From positions 10,428 to 74,427 of the forward strand of contig DIFM01000026.1 of assembly GCA_002419135.1 (NCBI GenBank): a stretch of DNA of 64,000 nt. The letters run 5' to 3'. Numbering within the stretch: position 1 is the stretch's first letter; every line of letters starts with the position of its first letter. Below are positions 34,501 through 44,100 of the stretch, one piece after another. The translations under genes and the position numbers were made by a program. Under the pieces are notes generated by a model. It saw nothing but the letters and a program-made list of their open reading frames with translations, was not told the DNA's origin and searched no databases. The DNA comes from Dehalococcoidia bacterium UBA5748. Its GTDB lineage: Bacteria; Chloroflexota; Dehalococcoidia; Dehalococcoidales; UBA5627.

Positions 34501-34869
34501 AGTGCAGATGTCTATTTTATAACAGAAAAAGATGAGGGGACAAGCCTAAAATATTGTTTAGCGTTATTGAATTCTAAACTGTATTATCTGTGGCTTTACC
34601 ATAAAGGGAAGCGGAAAGGCGAAATGCTGGAACTATACCAAGTCCCTTTATCCGAAATTCCTATAAAAAAGATATCGAAAAATAATCAGGAACCTTTTAT
34701 TGAATTAGTAGCCCAAATCCTCGATATCACTAAAGATGAAGATTACCTTTCTAATCCTGCCAAGAAAGCCAAAGTAAAGGATTTGGAACGCGAAATCGAC
34801 ATATTAGTCTATGAGCTATATGAGCTAACACCGGAAGAGATTGCAATCGTCGAAGGTAATAATAAATGA
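31537..34869 (+). CDS. Eco57I-type adenine-specific DNA methyltransferase with specificity region
   Basis: The 1110-residue protein has an N-terminal region (1-350; VVTAKVCGDLSERSGKKAQY near 66-85 resembles that of Eco57I-class enzymes), GSYYTPRVIVDYMVEQSL (about 369-386), the SAM motif VIDPACGSGAFPMGILHRIL (about 434-453), and the catalytic IVIANPPYLGEKG (about 648-660) for N6-adenine methylation. The following 400 residues form the target-recognition region, and the end (DYLSNPAKKAKVKDLEREID) is the usual closing helix. No clear nuclease motif is visible, so cleavage probably comes from the partner helicase. The recognition region (about 33850-34560) is especially AT-rich. Confidence 0.9.
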   Translation: MNMNEERLTKLINDFNPKNLTFFLRDKCINYAEILQLLPQYDDERFNAFQKLGEIKFDNNDRLVVVTAKVCGDLSERSGKKAQYDKAKKILKELLVCNAGFFIYYDNNGNFRFSLVYAQYEGTKVNFNNFRRFTYFIDKQQTNNTFKKRVGECDFISLEKIKDAFSVEKVNKEFYGEIAKYYYRLTDKTHKELVLPSVGENDGSKYEEFAVRLIGRIIFCWFLKHKSSANRIPLIPKAVLSSDAVDVKKEYYHLILEKLFFEVMNKQQGKRTNDIDLYIPNHKQIPFLNGGLFEAHNNDFYKGTVNNNLKISPQWFKEFFVLLERYNFTIDENSTVDAEVSVDPEMLGRIFENLLAEIVPETGETARKATGSYYTPRVIVDYMVEQSLKQYLVTKTSLTEDIIDSLLSYEVDTVDITDSEKTAVVKALKEIKVIDPACGSGAFPMGILHRILLVLEKVDPNLEIWRKLYLSTYHPVMRKIIEDKLSKGNEQYIRKLTIIQDSIYGVDIQPIAVEIAKLRCFLSLVVDELVFDNEDNRGIEALPNLEFKFVAANTLIGLPPIASQSAFGVTDLVEKLKDLRERYLRSFGEEKLQIEKEFKDTQQKLYKENVQWALSSTIAKQLSDWDPFSYESCSWFEPAWMFGKDGFDIVIANPPYLGEKGHKEIFQKIKQGTLKKYYIGKMDLFYFFFHLALNLSDINSQIAFITTNYYPTASSAIKLRKDFKERSIIRRLINFNELKIFESALGQHNMVSIISKGQDENAKVDTCITCRTGVANMNILHDILAWADIETTYYNLTQNDLYEGDECYMRITGSAASEATPIQHILNKVQTQGHKLILFCNINQGIVTGADKLSNRHIIKYGIKGNRGDGIFVLDSEEIADLRIPCADKKILKPWFKNSDILKWKTQKETHENVIYLDRHNKEIYENYERHLTKYKAVLAQRREVINGVINWWQLQWPRDINFCGPKVVVPQRSYKNTFAYNDIPWYASADVYFITEKDEGTSLKYCLALLNSKLYYLWLYHKGKRKGEMLELYQVPLSEIPIKKISKNNQEPFIELVAQILDITKDEDYLSNPAKKAKVKDLEREIDILVYELYELTPEEIAIVEGNNK

Positions 34870-34878
34870 GGAAATAAA

Positions 34879-35517
34879 ATGGCAGAGCAAAAAAATGAAA
34901 CGATATACCAGTTAAAAATCACTCTTAAAGAAAGCAAACCCCCTATCTGGCGGCGGATACAGGTTCCCGCCAATATCACTCTCCATAAATTGCACGCGAT
35001 TCTGCAGTGCGTAATGGGTTGGTATGACTACCATCTCTACGGGTTTCGTATCGCAGGCATCGAATACGGTATCCCCGACCCGGATGGTGACTTTGACGAG
35101 TTTGATTTAAAAGACTCTCGCAGGGCACGGCTAAACAAGGTTATATCCGGTGAGAAAGCAGTATTCACCTATGATTACGATTTCGGCGACGGCTGGGAAC
35201 ACCAAATTTTAGTCGAGAAAATATTGCCGGCAGAATCAGGCGTACAGTACCCGGTCTGCCTGACCGGTAAGCGCGCCTGCCCGCCGGAAGATTGCGGCGG
35301 TATCGGGGGTTATGAAGACCTGCTTAAAATAATCCGCAACCCGGCGCATGAAGAATACGAAGAAATGATGGAATGGCTAGGAGGCCCGTTCGACCCGGAG
35401 GAATTCGATATCGAAGACATTAACCCGTATCTGGCACGCTATTATAAGACAACGAAACCCAAGCGCACCGATGTCCCCGAGGTTTTTCATAGGGCTTTTG
35501 AACCGAAAGACGAATAA
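34879..35517 (+). CDS. Plasmid pRiA4b ORF-3 family protein
   Basis: The 212-residue protein carries the pRiA4b ORF-3 signature: YQLKITLKESKPPIWRRIQV (10-29), ITLHKLHAILQCVMGWYDYH (about 33-52), FTYDYDFGDGWEHQILVEKI (about 95-114) and CLTGKRACPPEDCGGIGGYE (about 123-142). Its C-terminal segment includes DINPYLARY. The family is widespread near mobile and defence genes but has no established activity; its DFGDxWxH and P-P-E-D-C-G-G motifs could bind metal or nucleic acid. It starts 9 bases after the methyltransferase stop with GAGGAAATAAA as ribosome-binding site, so it is in the island's operon. Its base composition is closer to the host's. Confidence 0.88.
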   Translation: MAEQKNETIYQLKITLKESKPPIWRRIQVPANITLHKLHAILQCVMGWYDYHLYGFRIAGIEYGIPDPDGDFDEFDLKDSRRARLNKVISGEKAVFTYDYDFGDGWEHQILVEKILPAESGVQYPVCLTGKRACPPEDCGGIGGYEDLLKIIRNPAHEEYEEMMEWLGGPFDPEEFDIEDINPYLARYYKTTKPKRTDVPEVFHRAFEPKDE

Positions 35518-35534
35518 CTATATAGCAGAAACAG

Positions 35535-35573
35535 AAAAGCCCTTTAAGTTTTAAATACTTATGGGGCTTTTTA
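35535..35573 (+). terminator. Terminator closing the island operon
   Basis: Arms AAAAGCCCTTTAAG (35535-35548) and CTTATGGGGCTTTT (35558-35571) pair with a small internal mismatch, then T residues follow. It lies 17 bases after the pRiA4b ORF-3 stop and 12 bases from the end of the convergent tRNA gene; it may serve both strands. Confidence 0.75.
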
Positions 35574-35584
35574 GCTTCAAAAAA

Positions 35585-35660
35585 TGGTACCCCTGGTGAG
35601 AGTCGAACTCACGACACGCGGTTTAGGAAACCGCTGCTCTATCCACTGAGCTACAGGGGC
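35585..35660 (-). tRNA. tRNA-Arg, anticodon CCT
   Basis: Read on the minus strand, the gene folds as a cloverleaf: acceptor GCCCCTG with CAGGGGT, D-arm with AGCTCAGTGGATAGAGC, anticodon stem GCGGT/ACCGC with loop TTCCTAA (anticodon CCT, reading AGG), and T-arm with GTTCGACTC. The 3' CCA is encoded (TGG at 35585-35587). It is the only tRNA found. It borders the restriction island, and tRNA genes are common integration sites, though no duplicated tRNA end was found. Confidence 0.96.
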
Positions 35661-35714
35661 ACGTCGGAAAATATCAACAGCTTCCGGATAAATCTCGATG
35701 TCTTTAACAGAGAA

Positions 35715-35743
35715 ATTGTAGCAATAAAGCACTTGTTTGGCAA
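35715..35743 (-). promoter_or_regulatory. Candidate promoter for tRNA-Arg
   Basis: On the minus strand TTGCCA (35743-35738), a 17-base spacer and TACAAT (35720-35715) precede the tRNA by 54 bases. Spacing and both boxes are close to the sigma-70 consensus. Confidence 0.55.
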
Positions 35744-35883
35744 CTGGGAAACGACTCTCGCTTGCCTATCAGGTTAATCCACTTTTATAGCCCCATAAAC
35801 TTATAATAAACGGGATGAAGTGATTTGAGCGCTATTTAAAGCGTAATTATGGATATTAACAGACATTTTTTTATAAATAACTA

Positions 35884-35912
35884 TTGACATCAGGCATAAA
35901 CCGTAGTAACTT
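35884..35912 (+). promoter_or_regulatory. Candidate promoter for the signalling operon
   Basis: TTGACA (35884-35889), 17 bases and TAACTT (35907-35912) lie 59 bases before the GTG start of the histidine kinase. The -35 box is perfect and the -10 box is moderate. Confidence 0.5.
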
Positions 35913-35971
35913 CAAGTAAAGGTTCTTTATCTCTTCCCCTGTTATGTGAAAAACGGGAGGATAAATAGCGA

Positions 35972-37741
35972 GTGAAAAAGCTATACTTTCTATTGTTTTG
36001 TCTTCTGCTTCTGTGCGCCTTCCTGTCCTCCGCCGTTTTATCGGCTGAAGAGTACTTTGCCACTGAGAATCCGGTCACTGTCAGGGTCGGTATTTATGAA
36101 AACGCACCCAAAATATTCACCGATCAGGATGGTAATGCCTCCGGCTTCTGGGCTGAAATAACAGAGTACATCGCAAAAGAAGAGGGCTGGAAGATCGAAT
36201 GGGTTCACGGCAACTGGCAGGAATGCCTGGAGATGCTTGAAAACGGGGAAATCGATATCATGCCCGATGTCGCCTATAGCGATGAAAGGGCACTGCTTTA
36301 CGATTTTGCCAATGAAGTATTGGTTGTAAGCTGGTCCCGAATCTATACCGCTAAAGGGGTTCCCGTACAATCTATACTCGACCTCGACGGTAAAACAATT
36401 GCTGTTTTAAAGGGGAGCGTCAATGTCGAAGGGCCGGAAGGCATCAAGGCTCTGGCAAATTCATTTGATATCAAGTGCACTTTTATAGAGGAAGATAGCT
36501 ATCTGGCTGTTTTTGAAACTTTAAATAACGGGAATGCCGATGCCGCTGTCGTCAGCAAGGATTTCGGTGATTTGCATGAGAACGATTACAACATCGAAAA
36601 AACCCGCATTATATTTGCCCCTTCAAAGCTGTTTTTTGCATTCACGAAGGGAGGCGCTTTAACTCCGTCTCTTATCGAAGCAGTTGATACTAACATTAGC
36701 CGGTTAAAATCCGATATGGATTCCGCCTATTACGATTTGCTGGGAAAGTGGTTCGGGGGTGTTGCAGAGAGGGAAGTCATTCCGGGATGGGTTTGGTGGA
36801 CTGCCGGCGGATTGATGTTATCGATACTTCTGCTTGGCGGAGGGAGTTTTGTTTTGAGGTCTCAGGTCAATGCCTGCACGAGGGAGTTGACAGAGGAGGT
36901 TCTGAAGCGCAAACAGGCAGGGGAAGACTTGAGACAATCGTATGGAAAGCTGGAGGAACTGGTAAACCTGCGTACCCGCGAATTGAATGAGAAAAAGGAT
37001 GCCTTGCAGGAAGCCAATGCTCATCTTCAGGAAGTGAACCGTCATAAATCGGTATTTTTGGCTAATATGAGCCATGAACTCAGAACTCCGCTGAATTCAA
37101 TAATCGGTTATACCAAGTTAATGTATGATGGGCTGGATGGAGAAATAAACGAGGAACAGAAGCAGGATTTACTGGCCGTTTACAATAACGGGAAAAACCT
37201 TCTGGAGATTATTAACGGTCTTTTGGACCTCTCCAAGATAGAAGCGGGAAAGATTATAATGGCATATGAAGTATTTCCCATCTCCGGTTTGATAAATGAA
37301 ATAATCACCACTATAGAGCCGTTAGCCAGAGAAAAAGGATTGACTCTGACATACAATGTAGACCCGGTGATTGATAACCTTTATGCCGACCGTGCCAAAA
37401 TACGGCAGGTGTTATTGAATATACTGGGGAATTCGGTTAAGTTCACCTCGAAGGGAGGCATCGAACTAAATATAACCGCTGATGAGGACAATTACATTTT
37501 TACAGTGACCGATACCGGTATCGGAATCGAAAAAGAGAACCTCGAAGTCATTTTCGACAGCTTTGTCCAGGTCGGTCCGGCGCAAATTGCCGGATATGCC
37601 GGTACCGGGCTGGGGTTGGCTGTCTGCAGACAGTTTATCGAGATGCAGGGCGGCAGGATATGGGCTGAAAGCGAGTTGGGAAAGGGAAGCAAGTTTATCT
37701 TTACACTGCCCATGAATAAAGAAATAATGCTGAATTGTTAA
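35972..37741 (+). CDS. Sensor histidine kinase with periplasmic solute-binding domain
   Basis: The 589-residue protein starts with a signal sequence (KKLYFLLFCLLLLCAFLSS), then a family 3 solute-binding domain (about 30-262: VRVGIYENAPKIFTDQDGNA, WKIEWVHGNWQECLEMLENG). A membrane helix (about 272-296) follows, then a coiled coil, a HisKA domain with the phospho-acceptor His in ANMSHELRTPLNSII (about 363-377), and an HATPase domain (IRQVLLNILGNSVKFTSKGG; DTGIGIEKENL; GTGLGLAV). It would sense a small ligand such as an amino acid in the periplasm. GTG 35972 follows GGGAGGATAAATAGCGA. A CheY-like gene starts 13 bases downstream. Confidence 0.93.
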   Translation: MKKLYFLLFCLLLLCAFLSSAVLSAEEYFATENPVTVRVGIYENAPKIFTDQDGNASGFWAEITEYIAKEEGWKIEWVHGNWQECLEMLENGEIDIMPDVAYSDERALLYDFANEVLVVSWSRIYTAKGVPVQSILDLDGKTIAVLKGSVNVEGPEGIKALANSFDIKCTFIEEDSYLAVFETLNNGNADAAVVSKDFGDLHENDYNIEKTRIIFAPSKLFFAFTKGGALTPSLIEAVDTNISRLKSDMDSAYYDLLGKWFGGVAEREVIPGWVWWTAGGLMLSILLLGGGSFVLRSQVNACTRELTEEVLKRKQAGEDLRQSYGKLEELVNLRTRELNEKKDALQEANAHLQEVNRHKSVFLANMSHELRTPLNSIIGYTKLMYDGLDGEINEEQKQDLLAVYNNGKNLLEIINGLLDLSKIEAGKIIMAYEVFPISGLINEIITTIEPLAREKGLTLTYNVDPVIDNLYADRAKIRQVLLNILGNSVKFTSKGGIELNITADEDNYIFTVTDTGIGIEKENLEVIFDSFVQVGPAQIAGYAGTGLGLAVCRQFIEMQGGRIWAESELGKGSKFIFTLPMNKEIMLNC

Positions 37742-37754
37742 ATCGGGGGTATCT

Positions 37755-38144
37755 ATGGAATCTATTGAGAGAACAAGGAAAATAATGGTGGTCGACGATA
37801 ATGACGACGGCAGGCGGTTGGTTTCAAAGGTGTTGAAAATGCACGGCTATCAGGTTACGGGAGCGGCTAAGGGAGAGGAAGCCGTTGTTAAAGCGCAATC
37901 CGAACTGCCGGACCTGATTCTGATGGACATCAGGCTGCCGGGGGGTATCGACGGGCTTGAGGCTACCAGGCGTATTAAAGCCGAACCCGAAACAGCTAAA
38001 ATAACTATCCTGGCGTTAACCGCCAGTGTCAGGCCGGAGGATATGCAGTTGGCTCTGGACGCAGGTTGCAGCGGTTTTGCCCACAAGCCGATAGATATAG
38101 ATGAACTGCCCAAACAGATAGCCGAATATATTGCACGCAAATAA
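37755..38144 (+). CDS. Single-domain response regulator (CheY-like)
   Basis: The 129-residue receiver domain has the acidic pair in MVVDDNDDGRRLVSK, the phospho-acceptor Asp in DLILMDIRLPGGIDG (about 57), the Thr/Ser switch in ILALTASVRPEDM and the conserved Lys in FAHKPIDIDELPKQI. No output domain is attached, so it passes phosphate or docks to a partner. It lies between two kinases in one operon and probably links the solute-sensing kinase to the relay. The extra GG in LPGG is common in DivK-like receivers. Confidence 0.92.
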   Translation: MESIERTRKIMVVDDNDDGRRLVSKVLKMHGYQVTGAAKGEEAVVKAQSELPDLILMDIRLPGGIDGLEATRRIKAEPETAKITILALTASVRPEDMQLALDAGCSGFAHKPIDIDELPKQIAEYIARK

Positions 38145-38194
38145 TCGAAGTAGTGATTTTAATCGTTATGAACTCGGAACAGGGGGAAACTAAT

Positions 38195-41100
38195 ATGAAA
38201 ATATTGATAGTCGAAGATAACGAAGACAGCCGCAACTTGTTATCGAAACAGCTGCGCTCTTACGGGCATGAAGTAATAACGGCAAATAACGGAATCGAAG
38301 CTTTGGAGCAGGCTCTCAAAGATGCCCCCGACATAGTGGTGAGCGATATCCAGATGCCTGAAATGGACGGCTTTCAGCTATGCCGCCAGTGGAAGCAGAA
38401 TGAAAAGCTTAAATACATACCAGTTGTTTTTTATACTGCTACCTATACATCCCAGGAAGATGAAAAATTTGCCTTGAATCTCGGCGTGAATGCCTTTGTA
38501 AGAAAACCGACCGATCCCGGTGTGTTGGCAAAAATCCTGTCCGAAATAATTGAACAAGCCGGAGCCGGACTTTTACCTCCCCCGATAGTCGAGTCTCTTG
38601 GGCAAGATGAATATCTGGAAGAGTACAATAAACGCCTGGTTGCCAAATTGCAGAAAAAAATTGAAGATTTGAATCTGGAAATCAGCAGGCGTAAAAAAGC
38701 GGAATCGGATATCAGGAGAATCGGCCGCATGCTGAGAACTATCAGCGAATGCAATCAGCTCCTTGTGCACGCCACCGATGAGAAGGAATTACTGGAGAGT
38801 ATATGTGATTTGGTCGTCAGGTCGGAGGGTTTCCCGTTGGCATGGGCGGGTTTTGCCGAAAACGATGAAGATAAAACAGTTCGACCTGTTGCCTTTGCCG
38901 GAAGCGTCACGGAGTATCTGAATAACCTGAAAATCAGCTGGGCAGATAACGAATTCGGCAAGGGGCCGACGGGTGTGGCTATCAGGACAGGCAAACACTG
39001 TATCGCCCGTTATGGCACTACCGATTCGGATTTTGCCCGCTGGCACGCTTCGGCGGCAAAATACGGATTCAATTCTTCGATTGCCCTGCCGCTTATTTCT
39101 GAAGGCATAACCATTGGCTCGCTCAATATATATTCAAAGGATGAAGACGCTTTTAATGAAGAACAGGTCAAATTGCTTGCCGAACTGGCGGATGACCTGG
39201 CATACGGTATTACCGCATTACGCAAGCGGCATGAACTGGATATTGCCACCGAAAATCTGGTGCGCTCCGAGAAAAAATACTCGACTCTTGTAGAATATAG
39301 TAGCGACGGCATAATCATCATACAGGACGGGCTAATCAAGTTTGCCAACCGGGAAACGACAAGAATGACGGGGTTTACTTTAAATGAAACAATCGGAAAA
39401 GCTCTGGCTGATTTTGTCAGTCCGCGTTATAAAGAGTTTGTTTCCGAAAGATATACTAGAAGGATGGCAGGAGAAGATGTTCCCAGCCGGTACGAAGTTG
39501 AGATAAACAGAAAAAACGGTAAGGCTGTACCTGTAGAGATAAATGCCGGTATTATTGAGTACGATGGGAAGCCGGCGGATATGGCGCTAATCCGCGATAT
39601 AACCGAGCGCAAGGAAGCTGAGCAGCAGGTCCTGAGGCAACGAACTATATTGGAAGCTATCAACAGGGTATTCGAGGATACTCTCGAGTGTGAAACGGAT
39701 GAAGAAGTAGCTCGAAGTTGCCTCTCCGTTGCCGAGCAGCTTACCGGCAGTGAGTTCGGCTGGATAGGCGAGATAAATAAAGCCGGGCTACTTGATACGC
39801 TGGCACAGAGCGACCCGGGCTGGCAGGCTTGCAGAATACCCGGCACTACGGCAACCAAATGTATCAGGAATATGGATGTTCGGGGAGTTTGGGGAAGGGT
39901 ATTAAAAAGCCGAAAAGCATTAATAACTAACGACCCGTCGACACATCCCGACAGCGTAGGAGTACCGGACGGGCATCCTTCTTTAACGTCCTTCCTCGGG
40001 GTGCCGTTAAAAGATGGCGCAAAGACATTCGGTATGATTGCACTGGCTAACAAGCCGGACGGCTATACATTATTGGAACAGGAAGCTGTTGAGAAGCTGT
40101 CCGTAGCCATGGTCGAACTGTTAAGACGCAAACGAGCGGATAACAGCGTAAGGTTACATGAGCGGCATCTGCAGGAATTAGTCGAACTTTATAAAATGAC
40201 GGAAGACCGCCGAAAATCTATATCGGATTATGTAAGTTACACACTTGAGTCGGTTCAAAAGTCTTTGCAGAGCCGGATTGCCTTCATCGGCACGATGAAT
40301 GAAGACGAATCGATATTTACGACTCTCGCATGGACAAAAGATACTATGAAGCAATGTGCTATCGAGAAAAAACCGATGCGTTTTTCGATAGCAGAGTCCG
40401 GGTTGTGGGGTGAGGTGGTGAGACAGCGCCGCCCGATTGTCATTAACGACTACGATGCTGCTGAAGAGTATAAGAAGGGGTATCCGGAGGGGCATATCCC
40501 CATAAAACGCTTCTTAAGCGTACCAATTTTCAGTTCAGACAGAATAGTAGCTGTGGCGGCTGTTGCCAACAGGGATTCGGAATACAATGATTCAGATGTC
40601 AATGTCCTGACTTCCCTGCTGCATGAGATGTGGAATTTGACCGAGCGTAAAAAGGATGAGGAAGCGCTTAAGGAAAGTGAAGCGAAATACCGCTTGCTGG
40701 TGGAAAACATACCGGTCGGAGTGGCAATTATGCGCGGCGGTAAAATTCTATTCACAAACAGTCAGAACGAACAAATATCCGGTTATACAATCGAAGAACT
40801 CAAGTCCATTAATCCCTTTGATGCAATTTATGAAGAAGATCGTGCCAAAGTAACCGAATATGCCGCTATGAGGGTACGGGGCGAATCTGTCCCCGGCAGT
40901 TATGATATAAGAATTATACATAAAGACGGGAGCCTACGCTGGTTGAATCGTAATGTAGTACGGATTGACTGGCTGGGGGAGAAAGCTTTGCTAATAATAG
41001 ATACCGATATCACCGAGCGCATTAAAGCAGAGCAAGCGGTTCAAGAAAGCGAGAAGAAATATCATTCACTCTTCACGCAATCTACCGAGGGGATTTATGT

Positions 41101-44100
41101 TCATGATTTAGACGGCAATATTGTTGATGTCAATGAGGTGGCTTGTATACAAACAGAGTATACCCGGGAAGAACTTTTACAGTTAAATGTATTTGATTTG
41201 CATCCGGATTGTCAGCCTACTGCTAATAATCCGAAGCCTGAAATAATTGAACTTTGGAAAGGCTGGCAGACAGGGCAGAGGTTCTACTATGAAGGAGAAC
41301 ATCGACGCAAGAATGGAAATGTCTATCCAACCGAAATATCGACAGGTGTTATCGAATATGGAAACAATAAATACATTCTTGCTATTGTTAAAGATATCAC
41401 TGAGCGTAAAGAAGCCGCCGAATCACTGAGGAAGGAAAGGGAAAGTGCCCGGAGAATACTGGATACGGCGCAGGCCATCATCCTTACGCTTGACAGTAAA
41501 GGTAAGATTGTACATTTCAATCCTTATACGACCGCTATTTCCGGCTATACAATCGATGAGGTGAGAGGTAAAGACTGGTTTGAAACCTTTTTACCGCAAC
41601 GGAATCGCCAACAAACCAGAGCGATGTTTAATAAAGCGCTGGAAACCGTAAAACCGGCATCAAATGTAGATATTATTGTCACCAAGGCGGGGGAAGAGCG
41701 TTTCATCGATTGGTATTTCATCTCGATAAAAGATAACGGCGGGGAAACGCTCGGGGTGCTGTCCACAGGGCAGGATGTTACCGAACGCAGGAAAGCCGAG
41801 GAAGAGGTACTTGCTTCCGAAACCCGCTATCGCCGTCTCTTTGAAGCAGCCAAGGATGGAATCCTGATAGTCAATGCAGAGACGGGATTAATCTTCGACG
41901 TAAATCCGTTTTTAATTAACCTGCTGGGATTAACTAAAGAAGATTTTATTGGCAAGGAGTTATGGGAGATTGGGATATTTAAGGATATCGTAGCGAATAA
42001 AGCCAATTTTGAGGAGTTACGGCAAAAAGGGCGTATTCGTTATGAAGATTTGCCGTTAAGAACGCACGATGGCCGGCAGGTAGATGTGGAATTCGTCAGC
42101 AATGTATATGAGGTTGACCACAGTAAAGTAATCCAATGCAATATTCGTGATATCACCGAGCGTAAGAAGGCGGAGGAAGCATTAAAAGATGAAGCCACCC
42201 GCAGGCGCATACTCCTCGAGCAGTCGAGGGATGGCATTGTCGTCCTCAATCAGGAAGGCGGAGTACATGAAGCTAACAAACGTTTTGCCGAGATGCTCGG
42301 TTATTCTAATGAGGAAGTGCTCAAACTTCATGCTTGGGATTGGGAATATATGGCATCGCAAGACCGGCTTGTCGAAATGTTACGCGATGTAGATGAAAAA
42401 GGTGACCAATTCGAAACGAAACACCGCCGCAAGGATGGCAGTATATATGATGTCGAAATAAGCACAAACGGCGCCATTTTTGCCGGGCAAAAGCTGATTT
42501 TCTGTGTTTGCCGCGATATTACCGAGCGTAAGAATGCACAAGAAGAATTGCGTGAATCACAGCATCTTTTCAGTACAGTTGCCAATACATCACCGGCATT
42601 GGTATGGATGTCGGGAACGGATAAGCTATGCAATTGGTTTAATGAGCCATGGCTGACCTTCACCGGGCGCACTATGGAACAGGAGATGGGTAATGGCTGG
42701 ACAGATGGCGTACATCCCGATGATTTAGCCGGTTGTTTAAAAACTTATGTGCAAGCCTTCGATAGCAGACAAGAATTTTCTATGGAATACCGCCTGCGGC
42801 ATCATGACGGAGAATACAGATGGATTATCGATAAGGGAACGCCCAGATTTGATGCTAATGGCAATTTTATGGGTTATATCGGCTCCTGTCTTGATATCAC
42901 CGAGCGTAAGAAAGCAGCGGAACAGATGCGGAAAAGCGAAGAGAAATACCGTACGTTATTTGAAACCATGAGACAGGGTGTGATTTTCTGGAATGAAAAC
43001 GGCAAACTGATTTCGGCTAATGCGGCTACAGAGGGTATACTGGGCTTATCCATGGAACAAATGCTGGGGAAATCGCCTGCAGAAATCTTCCGGAAAGCTA
43101 TTCATGAAAACGGCTCTGCTTTCCCGAAGAATAAGTATCCCTCCTGTATGGCGTTAAAGAGTGGAAACTCGGCAAAAGATATTATTATGGGGGTTTTCAA
43201 CTTTAAGGAGGACAGATATCGCTGGATAGTTATCAATGCGATGCCTCTGTTTAAAGAGAACGAAAATAAACCACATCAGGTTTATACCACCTATAGCGAT
43301 ATTACTCAAATCAAGCAAATTGAGAGGGCATTAATCCAATCAGAAAACAATCTGCGCCAATTGCTGGACAGTTGGACAACGACCTTCAATTCTATAAATA
43401 ACGGCATCTGCCTGCTGTCACTCGATGGCACTGTCATCCGTTGTAATCAAGCAATGAATGATATATTGGGAAAAACCGATAAAGAGATCAACGGAGAAAA
43501 GTGTTTCAGGCTTGTTCACGGAACGGAAAGGCGTATAAAAGGATGCCCTCATTTAAAGATGATAAAAAGCGGGCACCGGGAAGCATTCGAATACATGGTA
43601 GGAGAGAAGTGGTTCTATACGGTGGTAGACCCGATATTCGACGGCAAGGGAAATATTAGCGCGTCTGTTCACATAATGGAGGACATCACGGAACGCAAGA
43701 AGACGGCGGAAAGGATGATTGTGACAGACCGCCTGGCATCAATCGGCGAGCTTTCTTCGGGTATCGCTCACGAGCTTAATAATCCGCTCACCAGTGTCAT
43801 AGGCCTTACGCAATTGCTTCTGGAGGGGGGGAATATTCCGGAAGACATTTCAAGAGATCTGCAACTGGTTAACAGCGAAGCTCGGAGGGCGGCTAAAGTA
43901 GTTAAAAACCTGCTCGTTTTTGCCCGCAGGCATCCTAATGAAATGCAATTGTCGGATGTTAATCAGGCTGTTGAGAAGGTGCTTGAATTACGGGAATACG
44001 AACAGAAAGTCAGTAATATAAGGGTTATCAGAAAACTCGACCCGCACCTCCCACGGATATTGATGGACTACTTCCAGATTCAACAGGTATTTCTAAATAT

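Larger units (their letters stand above)
35661..35971. other. Divergent intergenic stretch between tRNA-Arg and kinase gene
   Basis: The 311 bases hold a candidate promoter for the tRNA on the minus strand and one for the kinase on the plus strand, both listed separately. Otherwise it is AT-rich, with a small GCGC-centred hairpin near 35828-35842 and no open frame worth calling. Confidence 0.55.

Noticed and set aside
35585..35660. tRNA-Arg as an attachment site of an integrated element
   Set aside because: No integrase is in the window and no copy of the tRNA 3' end was found near 27400-27830, so an att pair cannot be supported.
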